Source of the DNA: Lentisphaerota bacterium
GTDB lineage: Bacteria; Verrucomicrobiota; Lentisphaeria; Victivallales; Victivallaceae
DNA length: 58,919 nucleotides
NCBI GenBank assembly: GCA_015061545.1
Contig: SUWJ01000015.1
Span: 1-58,919, forward strand
Direction: 5' to 3'
Positions within the stretch are counted from its first letter, which is position 1. Each line of letters begins with the position of its first letter. Position numbers and translations under genes: made by a program. Below are positions 43,657-51,791 of the stretch, piece by piece. The notes under the pieces are model-generated. The model worked only from the letters and a program-made list of their open reading frames with translations, made no database searches and was not told the DNA's origin.

Positions 43657-44166
43657 ATGCAAGTACTTATTTCAGCAGAACAGATCAAACAGCGGGTGGA
43701 AGAGCTGGGCAAGATCATCACCGCTCATTATAAAGATCAACCGCTGACCATAGTTTGTCTGATGAATGGCGCCATGCCTTTTGCCGCCGACCTGATGCGG
43801 GCGGTCGACCTGCCGCTGTGGTACGACAGTTTTGCAGTTTCAAGCTACGTCAACACCCGTTCCACCGGCGAATTGAAAGTGCGCAGCGCACTCAAGCTGC
43901 CGGTCAAAGACCGTCATATTCTGCTGGTGGATGACGTGCTGGATACAGGTTTCACCTTAAAGTGCATCATCCGCGACTTTACCAACATGGGGACCGCGAG
44001 CATTAAAAGCTGCGTATTGCTCAACAAAAATGTTGGAGATAAACTTTTTGTGGATCCGGACTGGGTCGGCTTTGAAATTGCCGACGAATTTGTAGTCGGC
44101 TACGGCTTGGATTATAACGAAGAATACCGTAATTTGCCATATATAGGCGTATTGAATAAGGATTGA
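43657..44166 (+). CDS. hpt: Hypoxanthine phosphoribosyltransferase
   Basis: 169 aa from ATG 43657. Purine salvage: hypoxanthine/guanine plus PRPP gives IMP/GMP. The PRPP-binding motif is HILLVDDVLDTGFTLK. LMNGAMPFAADLMR and VGFEIADEFVVGYGLDYNE complete the family pattern. It lies 1 bp after the ROK kinase stop and 7 bp before the glycosidase-like gene. Confidence 0.95.
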   Translation: MQVLISAEQIKQRVEELGKIITAHYKDQPLTIVCLMNGAMPFAADLMRAVDLPLWYDSFAVSSYVNTRSTGELKVRSALKLPVKDRHILLVDDVLDTGFTLKCIIRDFTNMGTASIKSCVLLNKNVGDKLFVDPDWVGFEIADEFVVGYGLDYNEEYRNLPYIGVLNKD

Positions 44167-44173
44167 TTTTATT

Positions 44174-46243
44174 ATGCGTACAAATCACTATCGGACTATC
44201 AGCCATTGGTTCAACTGGGAAGAACTGGATTTCCCCAATCCGGGAGTGGAAGAACGTATCCGCAGAAAAGTAGCGGCGGCGGCGGCAGCCAAAGTTGAAC
44301 TGGCGGTGGTTTTCGGTTTTCATTTCCGCTGGGATTATGTTTATAATTTTGACCTGGTGCATAAACTTATTGAATTTACGGTCAACGAGTATCACAAATA
44401 CGGGATCAAAGTTATCGACCACCACTCGGCGGTGCTGACCTACCGCCCCCGCAACTGGCAGGATCGGCGCGACAACTTTAATATGAATCACCATCATGTG
44501 CCGATGACGCCTGACCCCGCATTTATCGACCAGCTCAGCTATGCGGGCAAAGTGCTCAACAGTTTCCGCCAGCGGCGCACCGATGACAATACACCGATCT
44601 TTCTGCCCAGTTATCACTGCGAAGTGTTCTGCGTAAACAATCCCGATTTCCGCTTTGCCTACCGTGCATATATTCAGCGGATGTTTGCCGAAACCAATGT
44701 GGACGGACTTATGTGCGACGACGTGGGCCATTACGGCCGCTGGGGCAGCTGCGGCTGCGAACATTGCCGTAAAAAATTCCGCGATATGACCGGCAAAGCG
44801 CTGCCGCCTGCCAACGATTTCACCTTCTGGGGCAATTACGATAATCCTGACTTCCGCGCCTGGATCCACCAGCATATGCGTGACGGCCGCGACTTTTTGC
44901 AGATGGTGCGCGACAGTATTCCTGCCGGTAAGATCCTGACCAGTTGCTGCAGCTGCTCAACGTGGAAACTCAACGATGCCTCCGGGTTGGATCTCTCCAT
45001 CTGGCAGGAGCCGCTCAATACGGTCATGCTGGAAATGTGCGGCAATATTTCAGGGGATAAAAACTCCATCGAAAACCGCATACCTGATATGCTTTTGAAT
45101 TGCGGCATTGCCGAAAGACGCAACACGCCCTGCCTGGGTCTCGGTTACGCGTTCTTCCCCGATGAAGGGTTCCGCACCTGGAGCTTGAATAAATTCTTCA
45201 ACAGCGACAGTTGGATCTCCACGCATAAGGCGCGGTGCGGATTGACTTTTGAACAGCAGTGCGCCTTGCCGGACGAGCCGGAAATCGTTCACGAAGCATA
45301 TAACTTTGACGCAGCGCATCCTGAACTTTCCGAATTGGATGATATTGCCGAAGTCGCCGTGCTTTTAAGCGGCAATTCCCGCAACTACAACGGCGGCTTT
45401 GCCGAAGATTACGCCTACGGCTTCCGCGATGTGCTGCGCGAACTCTACCGCGCCAATGTTACCTGCACAGTAACGGCATGGATACCGGAAAATGCCGATA
45501 AGATCAAATATCTGGTGTTGAGCGATGCCGACTGCCTCTCCGTTGCCGAACGCGCCGCGCTGGATAAATATTGTGCCGCCGGCGGTAAACTGATCATCAC
45601 CGGGCTTTGCGGAGGCAAGGATGACACCGGCAAAGCGTTTGCCGAGGGCAGCTACCTTGCCGGATTCGGGGTCGAACCGATTGCGCCGGCAATCGACCGC
45701 ACACTCTCTCAAGAGGTACGCGACACCTTCTTTTGTTATACCTTCTGGGAGCTTAACGGGGCAGTTCCGACTCAAGTAGAGTACAAAGCCGCCAGACCGC
45801 TTGGCGACGCCAATGAATTCGGGTTCTACACGTTAAGCGAAAATGTATTGTGGAGTCCCAACCGCTGTCACGGCGAAGAAAATGCCCGACGGACGGCAGC
45901 CATGCTTAAAAATATGATCAGCGAACCGTTGAAGCTGGAAGTGCCCGACACGGTGCGTTACCGTATTTACAAAGATAGATCCAACAGCTATGTAATTCAC
46001 TTTATGCCGGTAAATATGACCGGTCTGCTGCACGACAGCATTAAACTGCACGGTTCCGAGCCGATCGTTAAAGAATTAGTTTACGAAGGGCTTTCCGGAT
46101 CGGTCAAGATCAGCGGTAATATCAGCCGGGCAACGCTTTACGCGGCGGACTCACCCGACTGCGCTGAATGCAGCGTCAGCAATGGTACTGCCACAGTCGA
46201 CCTGAGCAAATTGAAACGCTTTTTCTCAATAAAAGTGGAATAA
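44174..46243 (+). CDS. Glycoside-hydrolase-like (TIM-barrel plus GATase-like) protein
   Basis: 689 aa without signal peptide. The N-terminal region reads as a TIM barrel with possible acid residues in the ETNVDGLMCDDVGHYG segment, typical of beta-galactosidase-like families. A Cys cluster (WGSCGCEHCRKKF) is unusual and may bind metal. From about residue 390 a Rossmann-like domain (LSGNSRNYNGGFAEDYAYGF, AERAALDKYCAAGGKLIITG) resembles the beta-galactosidase trimerisation domain (GATase-like). No exact GH family can be assigned, and a catabolic role on intracellular glycans is inference. Confidence 0.65.
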   Translation: MRTNHYRTISHWFNWEELDFPNPGVEERIRRKVAAAAAAKVELAVVFGFHFRWDYVYNFDLVHKLIEFTVNEYHKYGIKVIDHHSAVLTYRPRNWQDRRDNFNMNHHHVPMTPDPAFIDQLSYAGKVLNSFRQRRTDDNTPIFLPSYHCEVFCVNNPDFRFAYRAYIQRMFAETNVDGLMCDDVGHYGRWGSCGCEHCRKKFRDMTGKALPPANDFTFWGNYDNPDFRAWIHQHMRDGRDFLQMVRDSIPAGKILTSCCSCSTWKLNDASGLDLSIWQEPLNTVMLEMCGNISGDKNSIENRIPDMLLNCGIAERRNTPCLGLGYAFFPDEGFRTWSLNKFFNSDSWISTHKARCGLTFEQQCALPDEPEIVHEAYNFDAAHPELSELDDIAEVAVLLSGNSRNYNGGFAEDYAYGFRDVLRELYRANVTCTVTAWIPENADKIKYLVLSDADCLSVAERAALDKYCAAGGKLIITGLCGGKDDTGKAFAEGSYLAGFGVEPIAPAIDRTLSQEVRDTFFCYTFWELNGAVPTQVEYKAARPLGDANEFGFYTLSENVLWSPNRCHGEENARRTAAMLKNMISEPLKLEVPDTVRYRIYKDRSNSYVIHFMPVNMTGLLHDSIKLHGSEPIVKELVYEGLSGSVKISGNISRATLYAADSPDCAECSVSNGTATVDLSKLKRFFSIKVE

Positions 46244-46279
46244 TCAGCTTATTTACTGAACAGTAGCAAGCAATAATTT

Positions 46280-46324
46280 AAAGGGGCGGGATTGATGATT
46301 CAAATAATCAATACCGCCCTTTAA
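46280..46324 (+). terminator. Terminator after the glycosidase-like gene
   Basis: Stem AAAGGGGCGG/CCGCCCTTT with a short inner stem, followed by AATTTAT, 37 bp past the stop. Confidence 0.65.
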
Positions 46325-46424
46325 TTTATCTGTAACTGTCAGGAACATATTAAAAAAATAAGATAAATATACAGTTAATTATATTGATTTTTTTTATTTT
46401 ATCTTGTTTAACAATGTTTTACAC

Positions 46425-46459
46425 TTGATTTTTACCAAATTGAGTTGTATATTTACAAC
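46425..46459 (+). promoter_or_regulatory. Promoter with overlapping inverted repeat, XRE-like gene
   Basis: TTGATT (46425), a 17-base spacer, and TATATT (46448). The inverted repeat GTTGTATATTTACAAC (46444-46459) overlaps the -10 box, a good place for autorepression by the downstream DNA-binding protein. The surrounding 120 bp is very AT-rich. Confidence 0.5.
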
Positions 46460-46518
46460 AAGATGATGATTTAATTAAATTAAAAAATATCTCCACAATC
46501 AATTTAAGGAAAATTGTT

Positions 46519-46995
46519 ATGGCAAACATTCAACAACTGCTCAACGATGAAATCCGCCGCCTTGCCCGCAAAGAAGTTATCCTGATTGAAAAGGAATTCA
46601 AAGCCCAGCTGGTGGAACTGCGTAAAAGTGTAAGCGAACTTACCAAAAAGGTAAAAATGCTGGAAAAACAAGCTGCAAAATCCGCAGCCGCCGAAGAAGC
46701 TGCCGCAGAAGAATGTGCAGAAGTCGTTGACGACGCAGCCGCCAAAACGGTTCGGGTAACGCCGGAACGGATCACCAAATGGCGTACCCAGCTGGGGCTT
46801 AAACGCGCACAGTACGCTAAATTGCTGGGTGTATCGCCGCTGTCGGTTACTCATTGGGAAAACGGCAGCTCCACGCCCCGTGAAAAGCAGAAAATCAATA
46901 TCGCCAAGCTGCGCGACATGGGCAAGCGGGAATTGAAGGCGTATTGTCAGGAAAAGGGTGTGGTACTCGGCAAAAGTAAACAGCAAGCTGAATAA
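46519..46995 (+). CDS. Coiled-coil helix-turn-helix DNA-binding protein
   Basis: 158 aa. The N-terminal half is a charged coiled coil (LARKEVILIEKEFKAQLVEL, KKVKMLEKQAAKSAA) with an acidic Ala/Glu linker. The C-terminal half has an XRE-type helix-turn-helix (WRTQLGLKRAQYAKLLGVSP, VTHWENGSSTPR) followed by LRDMGKRELKAYCQEKG, as in YgiT/MqsA-like or nucleoid-linked regulators. It probably binds DNA as an oligomer. It sits just upstream of the RND efflux genes, separated by a terminator. Confidence 0.8.
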   Translation: MANIQQLLNDEIRRLARKEVILIEKEFKAQLVELRKSVSELTKKVKMLEKQAAKSAAAEEAAAEECAEVVDDAAAKTVRVTPERITKWRTQLGLKRAQYAKLLGVSPLSVTHWENGSSTPREKQKINIAKLRDMGKRELKAYCQEKGVVLGKSKQQAE

Positions 46996-47043
46996 AATAC
47001 CCGTTCAACGCAGTTCACCGCTGCGGCAACATACAATATCCGG

Positions 47044-47084
47044 AACACTCTGCGGCAATTTTTCTGTCGCAGAGTGTTGCTTTT
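47044..47084 (+). terminator. Terminator after the helix-turn-helix gene
   Basis: Stem AACACTCTGCG/CGCAGAGTGTT followed by GCTTTTTAA. Confidence 0.8.
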
Positions 47085-47222
47085 TAAACGGGATCCTCCA
47101 CGCCGATTTTGCCGGTTGCCCCCCTCTTTTATACTCATAAATCGCTATTGCCTCCGAAGCGTTTCAGGCATTTTTGCCGCTGCGATCTATACAACTCCAT
47201 GAAATTTTTTTTAATTTTTTTT

Positions 47223-47319
47223 AAGTTGTAACTATACTCGTTTTTGTGACAGTTACAACTTTTCACAACCTCAAGCACTATATACAACAGCTTGAAAATC
47301 ATTGATTTAATGCTATATT
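47223..47319 (+). promoter_or_regulatory. RND operon promoter and candidate operator
   Basis: A perfect 11-bp inverted repeat AAGTTGTAACT (47223) / AGTTACAACTT (47251) with a 17-base spacer lies upstream of TTGAAA (47292), a 16-base spacer and TATATT (47314). The GTG start is at 47362 with AGGAGG. The half-site GTTGTA is shared with the promoter of the adjacent regulator gene. Confidence 0.5.
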
Positions 47320-47361
47320 ATAAACTCATTTATCACAAAATAAATCAAACAGGAGGGTATT

Positions 47362-48495
47362 GTGAATAAATTTATAACACTGGCAATAAGCGGTTTGTTT
47401 TTTGCCCAAAGTATTGAAATTTCAAGTGCTTCCGAAAAAAACCAACCGTCATTTCCAACGGTTGTGGTGGAAAAAGCAACCCCAGTTGAAAAGCTGCCCG
47501 CCCGCCGCTATGTGGGGATGGTGGAAGCAGTAAACACAGTTGATATCATGCCGCGTATTACCGGTACGCTGCTCAAAATCAACTTTACCGAAGGGGCAGC
47601 CGTCAAAGCAGGTGACTTGCTTTATGAATTGGAAGATACGACTTTCGCCGCGGGAGTTCAAGCGCTGGAAGCGCAGATCGAAGCCCAACAGGCATCGCTG
47701 AATTTTGCCACGTCAGAATATAACCGTAAATATAAGCTCCTGCAAAGCAACGTAGTATCTACTGCTACTCACGAACAGGCACTTATGGAGATAAAAATAG
47801 CGCAAGCCAACCTGAAAAGGCTGCACGCATCATTAACTGATGCACGCAACACTCTTTCTTATACAAAAATCCATACTCCCATATCGGGCATGATCGGTAA
47901 AAGCCGTTTTACCGTCGGCAATTTGATTACCCCCCAGAGCGGAGCCATGGTCAACATTCAGCAGCTGGCACCGATTTATGTAAAATTCAGTATCAGCGAA
48001 AAAGTTCTGCGGCGGGAATTCGGCAATATCGACCGCCTCAAAGAGCAAGCCAAAGTGCAAGTCATGCTGGCGGATGGCTCCATTGCCGCCGAAACTGCTT
48101 CGATCACGCTGACCGACAACAAGATCAATGCCAAAAGCAATACGGTCACTATGTGGGCAACTTTTCAGAACCGCAATTGTGAACTGCTGCCCGGCAGCTT
48201 TGTAACTGTCTTGCTGGAAAGCAGCAACAGTTCCCAAACTCATCCCGGCGTCCTGCCGTCGGCATTGATTATGGAAAACGATCAATGCTACATCTGGGTA
48301 CTGCCCGCTGACGGCAAAAATATTCCCGTGCGGCGCAAAGTCAAGCCGGGCGATACGGTCAACGGCCGTCAGATCATTCTTGAAGGAGTCAAAAACGGCG
48401 AAATGGTGGTAGTGGACGGTACGCATAAGATCCGCAATGCCACTCCCGTTACTCCGGTAGCAGCCGATAAAGTCTTTGCGGCAAAGGATAAGTGA
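47362..48495 (+). CDS. RND efflux periplasmic adaptor (membrane fusion protein)
   Basis: 377 aa with a GTG start and AGGAGG. Signal-like N-terminus (FITLAISGLFFAQSIEISSA), beta-barrel/lipoyl halves (VDIMPRITGTLLKINFTEGA, YTKIHTPISGMIGKSRFTVG) and a helical hairpin (ALEAQIEAQQASLNFATSEY). This is the AcrA/MexA adaptor architecture, linking the inner-membrane pump to an outer-membrane channel. No TolC-like gene lies in the window. The pump gene starts 2 bp after the stop. Confidence 0.9.
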   Translation: MNKFITLAISGLFFAQSIEISSASEKNQPSFPTVVVEKATPVEKLPARRYVGMVEAVNTVDIMPRITGTLLKINFTEGAAVKAGDLLYELEDTTFAAGVQALEAQIEAQQASLNFATSEYNRKYKLLQSNVVSTATHEQALMEIKIAQANLKRLHASLTDARNTLSYTKIHTPISGMIGKSRFTVGNLITPQSGAMVNIQQLAPIYVKFSISEKVLRREFGNIDRLKEQAKVQVMLADGSIAAETASITLTDNKINAKSNTVTMWATFQNRNCELLPGSFVTVLLESSNSSQTHPGVLPSALIMENDQCYIWVLPADGKNIPVRRKVKPGDTVNGRQIILEGVKNGEMVVVDGTHKIRNATPVTPVAADKVFAAKDK

Positions 48496-48497
48496 TA

Positions 48498-51400
48498 ATG
48501 TTAGCATCGTTTTTTATTGACCGGCCTAAATTTGCCTTTGTTATTTCGATCGTCACCGTGCTGGTCGGTGTGATCTGTCTCTTCAAGCTGCCGATTGCAG
48601 AATATCCTGAAATCGCCCCGCCGACCATCAAGGTTACCGCCATGTACCCCGGTGCAACCTCGCAGGTGATTGCCGATACGGTAGCAGGAGTTATAGAAGA
48701 ACAGGTCAACGGCATTGAAGACCTGCTCTATTTCAAAAGCGAAAGCGACAATAACGGCAACTACAATCTAACTTTGACCTTTGAACCGGGCATTGATTCC
48801 GACATCGCCCGCGTAAACGTTCAGAACGCCGTCCAGACCGCCGAAGCATCGCTGCCGGAAACAGTCCGTCAGATCGGGGTTACGACCAAAAAACAGTCCA
48901 CGGATATGATCGGGGTTTATGTGTTCCGTACCAACGGTAAGAGCATGGATCTGCTGGATCTTGCCAACTATGTGCGTATGAACGTGAAAGATAACTTTGC
49001 CCGCCTGCCGGGCATGGGTTATGTGGAAATCCTCGGCGAGCGCAATTACAGTATGCGTATCTGGCTTGATCCGCTGAAGATGTCGGCGCTCAAACTTACG
49101 CCCGATATGATCATCGGCAAACTTGCCTCCCAGAATATTCCTGCCGCAGCAGGCAGTCTGGGCAGCGAAAAAGCCAACGATTACCTGCAGCTGAAACTGG
49201 ATATTACCGGCCGTTTGCGCACTCCAGAAGAATTCGGCTCCATTGTCATTGCCACCGGAGAACAGGGCGAACAGATCAAACTCAGCGATATCGCCCGTCT
49301 GGAACTGGGCGCAGAACGTTATACCGACGAAGGCTTCTTTAACGGTCAAAGCTGTGTAGCCATGGCCATCTACCGACAGGACGGCGCCAACGCTGTGGAG
49401 CTGGTCAAAAACGCCAACAAACTGCTTGAAGATTTGAAAAAACGCTTTCCCGAAGGTGTCGAAGCCCACCTCTCCTATGACCCGACTCACTATATCATGG
49501 TCAATGTAAAAGAAATCGCCATGACTCTGATTATGACCTTGCTGCTGGTGGTGGCGATCACCTACCTCTTTCTGCAGGATTGGCGGGCAACGCTGGTACC
49601 GGCGCTGGCAATTCCCGTATCGCTGCTGGGAACGTTTTTTGTAATGGCAATATTGGGCTATTCGATCAATGTTCTGACTATGTTCGGGCTGATTCTGGTA
49701 ATCGGGTCACTGGTCGATAACGCCATCGTGGTGGTGGAAAATACCACGCGTATCATCGAAGAAGAAAAGCTCAATGCCCATGACGCTACCGCCAAAAGTA
49801 TGCGGCAGATCTCCGGACCGGTAATCGCAGCAACGCTGGTATCGGCGGCGATTTATGCGCCCATCGGTTTTTACGGCGGGATCGTCGGGACGATTTATAT
49901 GCAGTTTGCAGTTACAATGTGTGTGGCATTGTGTATTTCTGCCTTCAACGCGCTGACTCTGAGTCCCGCATTGTGCGCATTGCTCCTGAAACCTGCCGAT
50001 GCGGTAAAGAAGCGCAAATTCATCCTTTTCCGCTGGTTTGATATCTCGCTTAACAGCACTAAATTCGGTTTTTTGGCATTTTCCAGAATAATGCTCCGCC
50101 GTATGATCCTGGCAATCGCGTTGATGGCGGGTGTGCTGGCAATCAACTATTTTCTGGGCAAAGATCTCAAAGGCGGATTTCTGCCCGACGAAGACAAGGG
50201 CTGTTTGATGTGCGAAATCGAACTGCCGCCCGGTGCCGCCCTGCCCAGAACGATCAATGCCATGAAAGAGTTCAGCGCCAAAATCGAAAAAATCGAAGGC
50301 GTGCGCGAAATCATTGCCGTAGCAGGATATTCGATCATGTCGGGCGCCAGCGAAAACCTCGGCTTTGCCATCGTATCACTGGATGACTGGGATGAACGTA
50401 CTGATCCTGAGCAGAGCATTTCCGCCATACGCAATAAGATCATGGCTTGCGGCGCAACGATTCCCCAGGCCGATGTCCGCGCCTTTCAGCCGCCGGCGAT
50501 CATGGGACTGGGAGTAACCGGCGGCGTAACCTTTGCCTTCCGAACCTCAGGCGGCGACACTCCTCAGCAGTTTGAACAGCAAACCGGCAAACTTCTGGGT
50601 ATGCTCAACAACAAGAATCAGATGCCGGAAGTGGCGTTTGCCTTCAGCGGATTCAACGCTCACACGCCGCAGATATTCCTGAACACCGATCGGGATAAAG
50701 CCGAAGCATTGGGCGTTCCCACCGACCGTATCATCAACTACCTGCAAAGCAGTTTTGCCAGCTTGTATGTCAACGACTTCAATTTGAAAGGCTACTCCTT
50801 TAAAGTCAAGATCCAGCTGGAAGGCGATGAACGCTCCTCGCTGAGTGCATTGGAAGAGCTCAACGTGCAGAATAATTACGGAGATATGGTTCCGCTGTCG
50901 GCATTTACCGATCCGGTCATCATACTTGGGGCGCGCAAGATCGAACGCTTCAATTTGAATATGTCTGCGGCAATAACAGTAATTCCCGTACCCGGTGCCT
51001 CCAGCGCTGCAATTATGGACAAGCTCGAAAAACTGGTGAACGACGAGTTTCCCCCCGAATACACGATCGGCTGGACCGATATGAGTTATCAGGAACGCAA
51101 CAACGATGGCAAGATCCTGATTTTAATGAGTCTGGCAGTAGTCTTTGCCTATCTCTTTTTAGTAGCGCAGTACGAATCGTGGACCGTTCCGCTGCCAGTG
51201 ATCCTCTCCTGCTCGTTTGCCACCGCCGGTGGTATATGCGCGCTGTGGATAAGCGATATGCTGCTGGATATCTACGCTCAACTGGGGTTGATAATGCTGA
51301 TCGGACTCTGCGCCAAGAGTACGATTCTGATGGTGGAATTTTCCATGCAGGAGCGCACGGCTGGCAGGTCGATCGCCCAGGCTGCACTCAACGGCGCCAA

Positions 51401-51623
51401 CTACCGTTACCGGGCGGTGCTGATGACGGCGTGGAGTTTTATCTTTGGCGTGCTGCCGCTGCTGTTTGCTTCGGGAGCGGGAGCGGAAAGCCGTCGGGTT
51501 ATCGGCACAACGACCTTCTGGGGGATGTTGACCGCCACGGTACTGGGTATAGCCGTAATTCCTCCGTTATACGCGTTGTTCCAGAAAGCGCGTGAAGCAG
51601 TCAAAAAACCTAAAAAGAAATAA
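48498..51623 (+). CDS. RND multidrug efflux pump (HAE-1 type)
   Basis: 1041 aa from ATG 48498. N-terminal FFIDRPKFAFVISIVTVLVG, then the AcrB-type repeat with twelve hydrophobic helices in two halves and two large periplasmic loops. The proton-relay region in TM4 reads GSLVDNAIVVVEN: the second Asp of the canonical VDDAIVV pair is Asn here. The Lys in GLCAKSTILMVEF (TM10) and Thr in LMTAWSFIFG (TM11) are kept. Full length. It pairs with the adaptor gene just upstream. Confidence 0.92.
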   Translation: MLASFFIDRPKFAFVISIVTVLVGVICLFKLPIAEYPEIAPPTIKVTAMYPGATSQVIADTVAGVIEEQVNGIEDLLYFKSESDNNGNYNLTLTFEPGIDSDIARVNVQNAVQTAEASLPETVRQIGVTTKKQSTDMIGVYVFRTNGKSMDLLDLANYVRMNVKDNFARLPGMGYVEILGERNYSMRIWLDPLKMSALKLTPDMIIGKLASQNIPAAAGSLGSEKANDYLQLKLDITGRLRTPEEFGSIVIATGEQGEQIKLSDIARLELGAERYTDEGFFNGQSCVAMAIYRQDGANAVELVKNANKLLEDLKKRFPEGVEAHLSYDPTHYIMVNVKEIAMTLIMTLLLVVAITYLFLQDWRATLVPALAIPVSLLGTFFVMAILGYSINVLTMFGLILVIGSLVDNAIVVVENTTRIIEEEKLNAHDATAKSMRQISGPVIAATLVSAAIYAPIGFYGGIVGTIYMQFAVTMCVALCISAFNALTLSPALCALLLKPADAVKKRKFILFRWFDISLNSTKFGFLAFSRIMLRRMILAIALMAGVLAINYFLGKDLKGGFLPDEDKGCLMCEIELPPGAALPRTINAMKEFSAKIEKIEGVREIIAVAGYSIMSGASENLGFAIVSLDDWDERTDPEQSISAIRNKIMACGATIPQADVRAFQPPAIMGLGVTGGVTFAFRTSGGDTPQQFEQQTGKLLGMLNNKNQMPEVAFAFSGFNAHTPQIFLNTDRDKAEALGVPTDRIINYLQSSFASLYVNDFNLKGYSFKVKIQLEGDERSSLSALEELNVQNNYGDMVPLSAFTDPVIILGARKIERFNLNMSAAITVIPVPGASSAAIMDKLEKLVNDEFPPEYTIGWTDMSYQERNNDGKILILMSLAVVFAYLFLVAQYESWTVPLPVILSCSFATAGGICALWISDMLLDIYAQLGLIMLIGLCAKSTILMVEFSMQERTAGRSIAQAALNGANYRYRAVLMTAWSFIFGVLPLLFASGAGAESRRVIGTTTFWGMLTATVLGIAVIPPLYALFQKAREAVKKPKKK

Positions 51624-51640
51624 ATCACAGAGTAACTTGT

Positions 51641-51682
51641 AAATCCGCATCGGAAAAATTTCCAATGCGGATTTTTTATTTT
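51641..51682 (+). terminator. Terminator after the RND pump gene
   Basis: Stem AAATCCGCAT/ATGCGGATTT with an inner extension, followed by a T-run. Confidence 0.8.
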
Positions 51683-51732
51683 CCCGACCTGCTGCCGACG
51701 GCATAAATCCAAGTTGGCTCAATGCCTGCGGA

Positions 51733-51760
51733 TTGCAAAATGACAAACATAGAGTATATT
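51733..51760 (+). promoter_or_regulatory. Promoter of the Sel1-repeat gene
   Basis: TTGCAA, a 16-base spacer, and TATATT at 51755, 32 bp before the ATG, which has GGAGG. Confidence 0.5.
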
Positions 51761-51791
51761 ATGGACTGATGTTTGATTTTACGGAGGTTTT

